From Culex pipiens pallens (lineage: Eukaryota; Arthropoda; Insecta; Diptera; Culicidae): 64,000 bases of DNA. The notes below the pieces were generated by a model that searched no databases, was not told the origin of the DNA, and saw only the letters and a list, made by a program, of their open reading frames with translations. The stretch spans positions 118,951,225-119,015,224 of the forward strand of contig NC_068937.1 in assembly GCF_016801865.2 (NCBI RefSeq). Direction: 5' to 3'. Positions within the stretch are counted from its first letter, which is position 1, and each line of letters starts with the position of its first letter. The position numbers and the translations under genes were made by a program. This document shows positions 36,040 to 47,912 of this stretch, in pieces.

Positions 36040-36435
36040 ACAGTTTTTTCGTGAAATTTTGATAACTCGCGAAGAATTAATTCGTATACATCATAAGTTT
36101 TGTTTTTGTTCATTATACGACATTGTAGAACATTGATACACTCTGCAGAGTACTTTCATCAGGGGTGAGATTAGGTCCAAAAAAACACGTAATTTCGAAA
36201 TGAAAATTTTTGTTCTAAATGGAAAAAATACCTCTCTGGCTACTTGCAGATTCAAAAGCTACATTAAATTTCCGATAAAATTACACATCTCTACATTTTA
36301 CAATTAGGAGTAATGGGAAACAGCAGCAATTTATTATTTTTTAAATCTTTTTTGATGAGAAATACGTTTTTTTTCGGTTGTTCAATTTACACAAAAGTTC
36401 CTTTGTGGCCAAATTCTATCTTTTCACAGTTTTAG
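36040..36435 (+). repeat. Interspersed repeat family I, copy 2, left part
   Basis: Aligns with about 905-1325 (landmarks 'gataactcg', 'acattaaatttcc', 'gagaaatacgtttttt' and 'tcctttg'+'ccaaatt'+'ctatct'). Homology stops at 36435 where another element begins. It resumes at about 37577. Confidence 0.6.
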
Positions 36436-37560
36436 TTAAGGGATTACATACATGTAAATCTAATCAAATCTAATCTAATCTAATCTAATCAGACCCTAGC
36501 GCAGCCAATCTTTCGAAGGGATCCTGGAGAGTGCCTTAGGTTAGATGACGCCTAGCACTCTTCTGTCATTTATTAACATTTGTAGTGCGCCATTGCATCA
36601 TAATGCATTGAAACATCACAAGCGTTAAAGCGGCCAGGCCTACTGCGTAAAGCCGTATCGCAGAGATGACTCGTAATTGGGTTGAGTTTGAGCACTGAGT
36701 GTTCGAACAACAACACAATTCTGAATCGACAGGGGAGGAAGAAGCGTGGGGACACACCACCATACGCTCCGAGATTTTGGTTGTATTCGTTGGGAGCACC
36801 AGGCTAAGAAGGTTTGGTACTCCGGGACCCTCTGGGATAGGACATTGTATTTCCACGAATGCCCTGGACACTATTTGCCTTGGTTATAGCGCCACAACTC
36901 ACTCTTAAGGGGTTACATACATGTAAATCAGCAAAAATGTCAGAGGTTGGTATGAGCACACATTTAAACTTTTTTTTTAATCTGTTTTTAGGGCATTCAA
37001 GCATTAAATTTTTTATCTATTACCAAAACAAGTTTGAAGACGTTTGGTTGTATCATTGCCGAGATTTATCTATTTCAAATTAGGAATTAAATAAAACGGA
37101 TGTCAAGATATCTCAACACTGCTTTGGCAAAATTGGCTCAAAGTTTAAGTGAAGACTCGTTAAACTGGTCCCGGTAGCATGACGATTGACGAAGGCCGAT
37201 TCAAACAAAGTTTATTTAAAAATAAAGGTATAAATATTTCTATGTTTTTCATATGAAAAATCGTCATTTTTTGATTATTGTATTTTTTTAAAGCAAAATT
37301 AAAAATATCGGGCTTCGTCATGCACTTGGGACATGTCTTGAGAGTCTTGAGAGCCAATTTGGTCCATCCCATCCAACTCGGAGTTAAGAGAAAAACGTTC
37401 ACAATGTTTGACAGTTCGCTTTGCGCATGGCAAAACTTTAAACTTCCATCGTCTCTTACTCAGTTAAACCATGAAATATCTACATGAAACTTTCAGGAGT
37501 GATTGAAAATTTTTTTGTGTGGATTCATTGAACATTCTGTATTATCAAATTTTGTGATTT
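36436..37560 (+). mobile_element. Unclassified element inserted in repeat family I copy 2
   Basis: Interrupts the family I alignment between 36435 and about 37577. Non-coding and AT-rich. It is itself interrupted by a retroposon at 36461-36904. Its right boundary is uncertain within about 30 bp, and no terminal inverted repeat is evident. Confidence 0.5.
36461..36904 (-). mobile_element. Truncated non-LTR-type retroposon with a (GATTA)n tail
   Basis: On the minus strand this 444-bp insert ends in about five GATTA repeats (36461-36490), a short-tandem 3' tail of the kind several non-LTR clades have. It is flanked by 25-bp direct repeats at 36436-36460 and 36905-36929 differing at one base. 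That duplication length is typical of target-primed reverse transcription. The body is GC-richer than its surroundings. A minus-strand frame (36566-36871) shows no domain, so this is probably a 3'-UTR fragment or a SINE-like copy. Confidence 0.7.
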
Positions 37561-37576
37561 TCTGCATGTATTCTAT

Positions 37577-37700
37577 CGTCCCATCGTCACAAAATATCGA
37601 AAATGGACCAAAGATTCGTGATCAGGGAATAAAACTATCCCTTTTAACAAAGTTTCACGGAAATCGCAGAGGGGTCGGGAAATTCCTTTGCAAGAAATGT
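37577..37700 (+). repeat. Interspersed repeat family I, copy 2, right part
   Basis: Matches about 1390-1505, with 'gattcgtgatcaggga', 'aaagtttcacg' and 'agaggggtcggg'. It completes the copy interrupted at 36435. Confidence 0.6.
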
Positions 37701-37750
37701 AATATTGAAATAGTACCTAGTTAACCGATTTTCATATTGCATGAAACTTA

Positions 37751-37777
37751 CTTTTGTTTTCTTTTTTTCAGGTAAGT
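37751..37777 (+). other. Candidate recursive splice (ratchet) site 1 in the Calx intron
   Basis: TTTTCTTTTTTTCAG|GTAAGT with the junction at 37771/37772. A strong 3' splice site is fused directly to a consensus 5' splice site, the hallmark of dipteran ratchet points that remove very long introns in steps. It lies on the Calx strand, about 23.2 kb downstream of the exon 1 donor. It does not enclose an exon. Confidence 0.7.
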
Positions 37778-40369
37778 TTATCCTTTTCTATGTTGTGATT
37801 GGGAAACTTAGTTATACAGATTTCGTAAGTACATTCTTTCACTTGAACACCATATTTTTTTATCTAGATATGGATTATATTTAAATTTAACACATTTTCT
37901 TCACAATATTTTCTTACAAACCACTACGTCAACACACTTTTCCACCACACTGAATACGAAAACTGGCGATTTGATAAGGCACGAAAAAAATCAATGTTGC
38001 ATGCCATTTCATCGTTACTACCACGGCTAAGGCCAGCTTCGTTGCCTATCATAACTGCCTCCAAGCATGGTTTAGAACCTTCGGTTCCCAAAACACCAAT
38101 CAATTCCACTTAAAGTGCTGCATTATTGAGGCCAAATTGAACGTTTTCGTTGGCAGTTATCTAAAGCAGGTGGATTAACCGGTAAAATATTGGCAACGTT
38201 TGAACTAAGTGAATTGATTATCTTTCAGTAAAATTGCATAAATCTTTCAACTGACTTTTTCCGTAATCAATGACTACAGAAGCACGTGTCAACCCCTTGT
38301 TAGTTCATCTTCCATGCAGTTTTCATGATTGATTTCAATATCTTATTTTCCAATATCCCAAGCAACTGGCATCAATTAATTTTGAATATTACAGGCAGTT
38401 GCTCAAGTTTGAATAACCTCCATAAACATGAAAAAAAATCACGCAACATCGTGGACCGAAGACTTCATCAATGAACCGGCACTACACGTCGAAGAACATC
38501 GCGGACGCATAACTTCCGAAAGTGTTCGGAAAGCAAATTCCGCACGCGGTTCTGCGCTAAAAATATCCACCTGCTAGCTACCCGTTTACAGTCCCTCCCC
38601 CCAATATATATTGTGGGTGAATTTGGTGTAATGTGTTGTCTGTCCAACCCTGAGGTCACATTCTGCCCGTCGTCGCAGATGCTAATCATCAATCAACGCG
38701 TGTCGGACGTGGCCGATGGGGATTCTGTTTGCTGCTTCTCGATGTTTTGGTCTGTGCGCGAAGGTGGATCCACTCTTTGGCAGTGCTTTGAAGCGTCGCC
38801 TTTTGGTGAAGTTGCTGCGGGAGGAGAATGCGTGGTGGTTTATCTTTGCCTCTGGCGGCGAACACCGCTGGTGATCGAGAACTTCTGCCTAGACAACCAC
38901 AACACTGGCTGAGAAACGTGCTGATTTATGGCTCTCGGTCCGTTTAGTTTCACGCGGATTACGCCGGAATCGCTGCGCGAGGTTCAAATGCTTAAAGTAA
39001 CAGAATTGTACACCTTAGTAAAAAGGGAATAGAGAAAAACTAAAATATTGAATTCTGTTGTCAATCTGTTGATGGGTGAGCCAGTTATAAAGACTTAACC
39101 ATTTTTTTTTAATTTAAAAGAAGCACTGCGAAATGTAAATTTAATACAAGGCAATCTTATCATTTTTTAAACGTATTTGAAATTCAGTTTGAAAAAAATT
39201 GCCGGAAAAAAATATCCTGAAATTGGGAATTGTTCGGAAACTCTAAATGTCCACAAAAAAACAATAGAAATCAAACTTTCTCAATTTGAGATGCAGCTCA
39301 GATTTGATTTAAAACTACACGTTAAATCAAAGTTAGTTATACTCTACTCTCACGATCCTGGTAATTTTACCTTAAACCCACTAATCTCCACAATCAGCCC
39401 CGTTAATGGTGCCAAATCCGATCGCTCCCAATCGGACAATAACGCGTCCGGATTTCCCATCCCAATTTTCGTCCAAGTCCTATCACAACCGAGATCGTGA
39501 TTGGATAGTGCGCGGTGGGAGTCCATAATTGACTTTTCTGTCAGTTTCCGAGCAACACACCAAAGATTGGACCACACAGGGCACACAAAGCTAATAAAAA
39601 TTTATAACGCCCGACATTCGGAATTCCTAACCTAGAACACAAACACACACACTGTTAAGGGAGAGAAGGCCATCCGAAATAACATTTAAATACATATTTA
39701 ACGAGGTGATCTTCCTTTTCATGGTCCAATGTCGACATTTGCGGGGGTAAGGAAAGAAGACAACATTTATGTGGGATTGAGAAAAAAATCTTCTCATTTA
39801 TGAGCATGAGTATTCCTCTCTGCCGAAATCGTTTCAAATAATAGGATGTGAATTTCTATGAATGAATGAAAATGGGGAAAAGGTTTGCTATGCTGATCTG
39901 TATGAATGAAAATTCTGCGAAAATCTCAAACCAGAATCAAGCCTTTCATCTAAAGAAGGTAAAAATTCGCATGGCTTAATGAGTATTTATTGAACTGAAG
40001 TCTGAATACTGTATAAATTCACCCAAATTTTGTTGCTTTGTAAAATTGTCATAGAAAAATTTAAATAATTTATATCCAACCTCTTCGTTGTTTCTCAAGA
40101 AAAAAAAATCTTAAACACGATATTTTTAAGAATATCGTTTCGTGTGGATCCAGGATTTCCCTTCTCACAGGGAGCTCTCGAAAACCGATCCATTTAGGCC
40201 AGTTTTTCCTCCTCCCTAAGGAAAATGCCAACCCTCATCATCCGTTGGAGCTGTTTTTTTTTGTACGAATGTTTAGGTGATGACGGTTCAAGTCATTTCT
40301 TTTACGTAATGATTGTATAGGAATAACTCTCATGTGAAGAAGACTCGTTAAAAAGATGAGTTAGTGAGT
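37778..40369. other. Intronic stretch, no gene seen
   Basis: The block at 38440-38990 is less AT-rich and has short frames on both strands but no domain. No repeat family recognised. Confidence 0.5.
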
Positions 40370-40532
40370 GAGTAATATCATCTGGGAATGAGTACATTTT
40401 ATATGGCAGAAAAAAATGTGTGATTTCCTATTTAAAAGTGAGTAAATAATCCACTTTTTTGTTATAATACAACTTTTTCAGTCTAAGCTGAGGTAAAATT
40501 ACATCATTATAAAAGTAATATTACACCTTTTT
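40370..40532 (+). mobile_element. MITE family II, degraded partial copy
   Basis: Keeps 'catctgggaa', a CACTTTT-TGTT-TAAT segment, 'tttttcagtctaa' and 'tgaggtaaaattacatcat' in the order of 17932-18154, but has lost both CACAG termini. Its right side is cut by the element at 40533. Confidence 0.6.
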
Positions 40533-40770
40533 ACACAAAGATTTTTTTACCGAATTCTGGAGTTGAAAAATCGGTTATGTTTAGATCGGTAAATCATCTG
40601 TCAAAATTAACAAAATTTTACCTAATTTAGAATGTACGATGAACGAAAATGAAATTCATTTCAGAATTTCGGTAACTTTTTACCGAATTCGGTAATTTTC
40701 GGTTTACCGAACTGTTCAGCAGTTGAAAATTCGGTAAACTTTACCGAATTCGGTAAAAAAATCTAAGTGT
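40533..40770 (+). mobile_element. 238-bp MITE with ACAC..AGATTTTTTTACCGAATTC ends
   Basis: The first 25 bases and the complement of the last 25 differ at only about two positions. Further ACCGAATTC/GAATTCGGT inverted motifs fill the centre, so the element folds on itself. It appears to have inserted into the degraded family II copy. Confidence 0.7.
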
Positions 40771-41439
40771 GATACACAGAAAAAATGTTGAATTTTCTAA
40801 TTTGGTAACCTCTTTTTTGAATAATTTTACCTAAAAAAAAATAGTAAAAACGTGAAATTCAACAGACACTGATGAAAATTTCACCAGTTATAATTTAAAA
40901 TTACACATTTATTACCTTTTATTTTCTTTGTTCTATTCATAAAAAAATCTATTTTTCCAAGATTGCTATTCAGACGATCCCTTTGAGGACATTCGCGGCC
41001 TAGATTGTTTTCCTAAATATTTGATGGATGACTGACGTGCAAAACCTCATTCTTCCTTGAGTATAGTGTAGTAACGCAATCAATATAAAGGTAAATTGCT
41101 TTCTCACCCAAAACATCTTTGTTTACCCTTTCGAAGATCACTCGGTCCGAAATTAAGTGAGTGATTAACGACATTTGGCAACCTTGATTTTTTAAGCTTC
41201 TCGGTTGGGGTAGAGATTTATAAGCGAGCATTGTGAGCCGTCATGTTTATTCGACGTGTGACATTCAACAATTCGTTGTCAAAAAGTTGGACGGTTTGCG
41301 TGGCCCCAAATCAAATGGCGCGAGAGAAAGCTGTAAGATAATATTTAAATTTTCAGCGTTGCATAAAACTGTGACGTGCTATTTTAAGTCGAATTATGTG
41401 GCATTCTAGAATTAAGGCAAAACAAATAGGATCTTTTTG

Positions 41440-41486
41440 AAAAGGTCCTATAAACATATGAAACACAATAGCTTATAGGACCTTTT
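41440..41486. repeat. Perfect 14-bp stem hairpin AAAAGGTCCTATAA
   Basis: AAAAGGTCCTATAA at 41440-41453 and its exact complement TTATAGGACCTTTT at 41473-41486 enclose a 19-nt loop. A diverged version lies at 9080-9122. It is non-coding, probably part of a small foldback repeat together with the hairpin that follows. Confidence 0.75.
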
Positions 41487-41505
41487 AAAAATAATCTCTA
41501 GATAT

Positions 41506-41590
41506 CTAGAGTAAATTTTCAAAACAACCTATGAGTCATGGGTTTCCTTGGTCATGGGTTTAAGACCTTTTGAAAATTTAATCTAGATAT
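41506..41590. repeat. Short hairpin repeat with TAAATTTTCAAAA arms
   Basis: TAAATTTTCAAAA on the left is mirrored by TTTTGAAAATTTAATCTAGA on the right. Related to 28018-28092. Confidence 0.6.
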
Positions 41591-41645
41591 GTTCTTCATT
41601 GATGATTTCATTGAGCAAGATGACTGCCTTTTAAATGTTTAGCAA

Positions 41646-41865
41646 CACAGAAAAAAATAATGTAAATTTGGAAGCTGTAATTTTGGAAGGTTAAATATTA
41701 CCTCTTTTATGATGTAGTTTTACCTCAATTTAGACTGAAAAAGTGACATTACACCAGAAAAGTGGTAAAATTACACATATCCAGAGGTAAAATTACACCT
41801 TTTTTCTGACATAAAAGATGTACCCCTTCCCAGATGTAATATTACCATGATTTTTTTTTTCTGTG
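41646..41865 (-). mobile_element. MITE family II, copy 2 (inverted relative to copy 1)
   Basis: Begins CACAGAAAAAAATAA and ends TTTTTTTTTTCTGTG. It matches the reverse complement of 17932-18154 across its length. Non-coding. Confidence 0.8.
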
Positions 41866-41869
41866 AACA

Positions 41870-43899
41870 GATAAGTTTTTTTCTTCTTTGAATACATCAT
41901 CCTATTCTCAACTTGAAGCTACTAAATAAGACAACTCATCCTCAAATACCACCAACTTCAGCGATCCTTTTCTGTTTTCCAGCGAACCGGGTTTTATTTC
42001 ATCCAAATTTTCCGAACCCCATGTTGACAACGATGAATATTGGAAAATTATTATCCACCATATTGTGCGCGCGAAAAAAATTGAAACCAGCTCACAGTTT
42101 TTGCGAACCGATTTAAATTGAGCTGATGAAGGATAATGTAGCTAGTTTTAGGTCGTTTTTTGTGGACTTTTCTCGGAAATCTTTCTAGGGTGACCGTTTC
42201 AAAGCATTTCTTACCATTCTGAATATATTTAATTTTGTTAATAATTTGCCTTACTTTGCAAACCTGTAGAATTTCTATCCCCACAAAGCCAATCACATCT
42301 AAACGGTGCAGTCAATTAGTCTGTTTTTTCGGGCCTCTAAAAACCGGCCTCTTCAGACGTCCCGGGAGAGTAATTCATTCAGGTTCAGCTGGTAGTCGGT
42401 GGAAGGAAGGTCGTTTGACTTTGCCTCGTTCAGACTCATTCAATATTTACCCGCACTTAAGCGCCAGGATATTATTCATCGACACACGAAAAATAAAAAC
42501 GAAGCATGGTCTGATGCCTCCTGGGGGGATTGCTTTTCCGGCGATTTTCTATTGTTATTTTCGAGGACTTTTTTGTTTGGAAAAGACCTTCGAAAGAAAG
42601 CTCGCCATGTCAATGGATGGAGTGAAAAATAGGGATGACCTAGCCTGTTGATTGAGCTTTTTAGTTGGTGCTATACCTTAACAATTTTAAATTGATAAAC
42701 AAAATGAGAAGGCAACTATTAATTTTTATAGATTTCTTTTTTTGCTAAATGTTTGACTTAGTTAATAAGTTTGTATCGGTGACACCAAAAAATGTGACCT
42801 AAATAAAAGCCATACTGGGATGTCCAAATTTCCCAAACATTAAGGCCACTCTATCCTTACATCACCCAGGCCAGTTGGCCATTCATCCATCCATCCATTT
42901 AGTGGCCCCATAATCGTCATCGTCAGCATAATCGTCCCGGCCCCCCAAATGTCCCGGAGGAGTACACCCGCGGGAGGTCAGACGGAGGTAAATGGCATCA
43001 AAAAGGCCCATTTTCCGGTCCTGTTGCTGACGAGGACGACGACCCTGATGGTGATGTTGCTCGTTCATTTTGATATTAGTAAGGAAAAAAGTCAAAGTTT
43101 TTTGCCTGCACGTTTGTTTGCTGTTGACGATTCCATTTTTTTATTTGTTTGTGCAAAAAAGTCGGTATTTTTTTATTTAAACTGTTATCCTATCAGGCAA
43201 GTTGAAAAAAATCTAAGAAATTTTATAAGATGTTTATAACTTGTGGATGCCTTGGAAAAGATATCGGTTTATTCAAATGGTTGCACATTGTTCTTACTAT
43301 CACTTGAATAAAAAAAAGGTATTGTTATATGTAGCTTCTTGAGCAAATCTTTAAAAGTATGTAATTTTCATATTATTTTTTATTTTTAAATTTAATTCAT
43401 TCATAAGCTTTTTTGTTTAAAACATTTTCATTTTTCAGAAATTCCTTCAAAGTTTTTAAGACTTACATATTTTTCTTTCCAAAAAATGTCTTGTCGTTAC
43501 CTTCTACGCATAATGATGTTTCATTTTCTGAGGAAAGATGAAAATGGGATGTCGAATGAAGTATGTACACACGTGGCCTGAATAATTAAAGAGGAGTTTA
43601 TACTGGCATCATCCACCTGTAATAAAATGCACGTGTAAACTCATTAGCGTGCCGAAAGTGGGGGTGGAATGGTTAATTTACATTTTTCGCGAAAGCAGAC
43701 GACAAGCATGAATTGTTTGTGGTGTTTTTGGTGACATTAAAGCCACTAAGTCTCTTGTCATGCAAGAATTTATGTCATACAATTAAATATCTTTTCGAAA
43801 CATGGGATTGAGATCTGAAAATATAAATAATTCCGATAATATAGTAATATAATAATAATATGTAGTGATGCTGTCTTTCAAATGTAAAAAAATTATATG
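41870..43899. other. Intronic stretch, no gene seen
   Basis: 42350-42650 and 42840-43060 are less AT-rich. The plus frame at 42235-42651 has no recognisable domain. No defined repeat. Confidence 0.5.
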
Positions 43900-43903
43900 T
43901 TCT

Positions 43904-45835
43904 GAGCAGTTCTCTACGGAATCGGTCTTTTTTCTTTAATTTTAATTTTTGTATTTTTTAATCCGGCTGAAACTTTTTTGGTGCCTTCGGTATGCCCAAA
44001 GAAGCCATTTTGCATCATTAGTTTGTCCATATAATTTTCCATTCAAATTTGGTAGCTGTCCATACAAAAATGATATGTGAAAATTCAAAAATCTGTATCT
44101 TTTGAAGGAATTTTTTGATCGATTTGGTGTCTTCAGCAAAGTTGTAGGTATGGATATGGACTACACTGAAAAAAAATGATACACGGTAAAAAAAATTTGG
44201 TGATTTTTTTATTTAACTTTTTGTCACTAAAACTTGATTTGCAAAAAAACACTATTTTTAATTTTTTTAATTTTTTGATATGTTTTAGAGGACATAAAAT
44301 GCCAACTTTTCTGAAATTTCCAGAATGGGCAAAAAATCTTTGACCGAGTTATGATTTTTTGAATCAATACAGATTTTTTCAAAAAATTGAAATATTGGTC
44401 GCAAAAATTTTTCAACTTCATTTTTCGATGTAAAATCGAAATTGCAATCAAAAAGTACTTTAGTGAATTTTTGATAAAGTGCACCGTTTTCAAGTTATAA
44501 TAATTTTTAGGTAACTTTTTTGAAAATAGTCGCAGTTTTTCATTTTTTAAAAATAGTGCCCATGTTTGCCCTCCTTTGAAAAAAATATTTTTGAAAAGCT
44601 GAGAAAATTCTCTATATTTTGCTTCTTCGGACTTTGTTGATACGACTCTTAGTTGCTGAGATATTGCCATGCAAAGGTTAAAAAACAGGAAAATTGATGT
44701 TTTCTAAGTCTCACCCAAACAACTCACCATTTTCTAATGTCGATATTTCAGCAACTAATGGTCCGATTTACAATGTTAAAACATGAAACATTCGTGAAAT
44801 TTTCCGATCTTTTCGAAAAAAATATTTTCAAAAATTTAAAATCAAGACTAACATTTCAAATAAGTCAAACATTCAATATTACGCCCATTTGAAATGTTAG
44901 TCTTGATTTAAAATTTTTGAAAATATTTTTTTCGAAAAGATCGGAAAATTTCACGAATGTTTCATGTTTTAACATTGTAAATCGGACCTATAGTTGCTGA
45001 AATATCGACATTAGAAAATGGTGAGTTGTTTGGGTGAGACCTAGAAAACATCAATTTTCCTGTTTTTTAACCTTTGCATGGCAATATCTCAGCAACTAAG
45101 AGTCGTATCAACAAAGTCCGAAGAAGCAAAATATAGAGAATTTTCTCAGCTTTTCAAAAATATTTTTTTCAAAGGTGGGCAAACATGGGCACTATTTTTA
45201 AAAAATGAAAAACTGCGACTATTTTCAAAAAAGTTACCTAAAAATGATTATAACTTGAAAACGGTGCACTTTATCAAAAATTCACTAAAGTACTTTTTGA
45301 TTGCAAATTCGATTTTACATCGAAAAATGAAAGTGAAAAATTTTTGCGACCAATATTTCGATTTTTTGAAAAAATCTGTATTGATTCAAAAAATCATAAC
45401 TCGGTCAAAGATTTTTTGCCCATTCTGGAAATTTCTGAAAAGTTGGCATTTTATGTCCTCTAAAACATATCAAAAAATAAAAAAAAATAAAAATAGTGTT
45501 TTTTTGCAAATCAAGTTTTAGTGACAAAAAGTTAAATAAAAAAATCACCAATTTTTTTTTATCGTGTATCATTTTTTTTCAGTGTAGTCCATATCCATAC
45601 CTACAACTTTGCTGAAGACACCAAATCGATCAAAAAATTCCTTCAAAAGATACAGATTTTTGAATTTTCACATATCATTTTTGTATGGACAGCTACCAAA
45701 TTTGTATGGAAAATTATATGGACAAACTAATGATGCAAAATGGCTTCTTTGGGCATACCGAAGGCACCAAAAAAGTTTCAGCTGGATTAAAAAATACAAA
45801 AAAAATCGAATGACCGAAATCTCAGAGAATTGCTC
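43904..45835. mobile_element. 1.93-kb long-hairpin foldback element, copy 1
   Basis: Arms of about 955 bp (43904-44860 and 44888-45835) are near-perfect inverted copies around a 27-nt loop. The frames they carry (44227-44670 minus, 45078-45521 plus) differ at only six of 147 residues and are artefacts of the repeat, not genes. Ends read GAGCAGTTCTCT / complement GAGCAATTCTCT. TTCT flanks at 43900-43903 and 45836-45839 as a probable 4-bp target duplication. Confidence 0.85.
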
Positions 45836-45979
45836 TTCTATCTTATTTTTAAATTGAGATCAGTTTTGTGGTCAAGGAACGATTCAATACTAGTTAACTT
45901 AAGCTTGAAAAGGGAAGCTCTAATAAGAACAACATTAAAATCGACTTTCTTAAAAAAAGTTTATCACAATACATCATAT

Positions 45980-47908
45980 GAGCAATTCTCTACCAAAACC
46001 GGAATTGGAGTTCATTTGTATTTTTTGATTTGGCTCAAACTTTGCGGGGGCCTTCCCTATGACCAAATAAGCTATTTTGTGTCATTGGTTCACCCATACA
46101 AGTCTCCATACAATTTTGGCAGCTGTCCATACAAAAATGGTATGTAAAAATTTAAACAGCTGTAACTTTTGAGTGAATTTTCTGATCAATTTGGTGTCTT
46201 GGGCAAAGTTGTAGGTATTGTTGAGGACTTTTGAGAAAAAAATAGGTACACGGAAAAAAAAAATTTGCAGATTTTTTAATCAAATTTTTTTTACTAAAAC
46301 TCAATTTCCCAAAATACGTATTTTTTTATTTTCGAGATTTTTTGATATGTTTTAGGGGACAAAAATCCGCAACTTTTGAGCTATAGAGAAACATGGTCAA
46401 AAAATCTGACGCCGAGTTATGGTTTTTTGAAAAAATAGTGATTTTTGGGAAAATCGAAGTTTCATGCAAAAACAAGTTTGACATTTTTTTTAATGCAAAA
46501 TTGAATTTGCAATCGAAAAGTACTTTACAGATTTTTTGATAAAAAGCTCCGTTTTCAAGATATAGCCACCGAAAGTTTGATTTTAGCGAAATATTTGCAG
46601 TTTTTCGATTTTTAAAAATAGTGACCATGAGTAACCATTTCTAAAAATATTTTTTTTGAAAAGTTTAGAAAATTTGCTATAAAATTGTCCAAGAGACATT
46701 GAAGATTGGACATCGGGTTGCTGAGATAGAGCCGCTTTAAGAAAAAGAAACACGAAAATTGAAGTTTTCTAAATCTCACCAAAACAACCAACCATTTTCT
46801 TATGACGATATCTCAGCAACTAATGGTCCGATTTTCAATGTAAACAGATAAAACATTCGTGAAATTTTCGGATCTTTTTAAAAAAAATATTTTTAAATTT
46901 TTTAAATCAAGACTAACATTTTAAAAGGGCCAAACATTGAATATTACGCCCATTTAAAATGCTAGTCTTGATTAAAAAAATTTCAAAATATTTTTTTCGA
47001 AAGGATCGGAAAATTTCACGAATGTTTCATATTTTACTATTGAAAATCGGATCATTAGTTGCTGAGATATCATCATTAGAAAATGGTGGGTTGTTTTGGT
47101 GAGATTTAGAAAACTTCAATTTTCGTGTTTCTTTTTCTTAAAGCGGCTCTATCTCAGCAACCCGATGTCCAATCTTCAATGTCTCTTAGACAATTTTATA
47201 GCAAATTTTCTGAACTTTTCAAAAAAAATATTTTTAGAAATGGTCACTCATGGTCACTATTTTTAAAAATCGAAAAACTGCAAATATTTCGCTAAAATCA
47301 AACTTTCGGTGGCTATATCTTGAAAACGGAGCTTTTTATCAAAAAATCTGTAGAGTACTTTTCGATTGCAAATTCAATTTTGCATTAAAAAATAAAGTCA
47401 AATTTGTTTTTGCATGAAACTTCGATTTTTTTCCAAAAATCACTATTTTCAAAAAATCATAACTCGGCGTCAGATTTTTGACCATGTTTCTCTATAGCTC
47501 AAAAGTTGCGGATTTTTGTCCCCTAAAACATATCAAAAAATCTCGAAAATCAAAAAATACGTATTTTGGGAAATTGAGTTTTAGTGAAAAAAAATTTGAT
47601 TAAAAAATCTGCAAATTTTTTTTTCCGTGTACCTATTTTTTTTCTCAAAAGTCCTCAACAATACCTACAACTTTGCCGAAGACACCAAATTGATCAGAAA
47701 ATTCACTCAAAAGTTACAGCTGTTTGAATATTTACATACCATTTTTGTATGTACAGCTGCCAAAATTGTATGGAGACTTGTATGGGTGAACCAATGACAC
47801 AAAATAGCTTATTTGGTCATAGGAAAGGCCCCCACAAAGTTTGAGCCAAATAAAAAAATACAAAAAATAAAAATGGTCGAAATCGGCCGATTTCGTAGAG
47901 AGTTGCTC
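45980..47908. mobile_element. 1.93-kb long-hairpin foldback element, copy 2
   Basis: Same family as the neighbour 144 bp to the left. Ends are GAGCAATTCTCTAC / complement GAGCAACTCTCTAC, with arms meeting at about 46930-46965. It has its own ATAT flanks at 45976-45979 and 47909-47912. The interior is diverged from copy 1, so the pair is not a simple duplication. No coding capacity. Confidence 0.85.
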
Positions 47909-47912
47909 ATAT

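Noticed and set aside
36566..36871. Minus-strand frame in the (GATTA)n-tailed insert as retrotransposon protein
   Set aside because: No endonuclease, reverse transcriptase or zinc-knuckle motif is visible; it is treated as a 3' UTR or SINE-like fragment.
44227..45521. Two nearly identical 147-residue frames on opposite strands, looking like a divergent gene pair
   Set aside because: They are the two arms of a long palindrome. The residues are low-complexity Lys/Phe/Asn and the DNA repeats elsewhere in broken form, so they are not genes.
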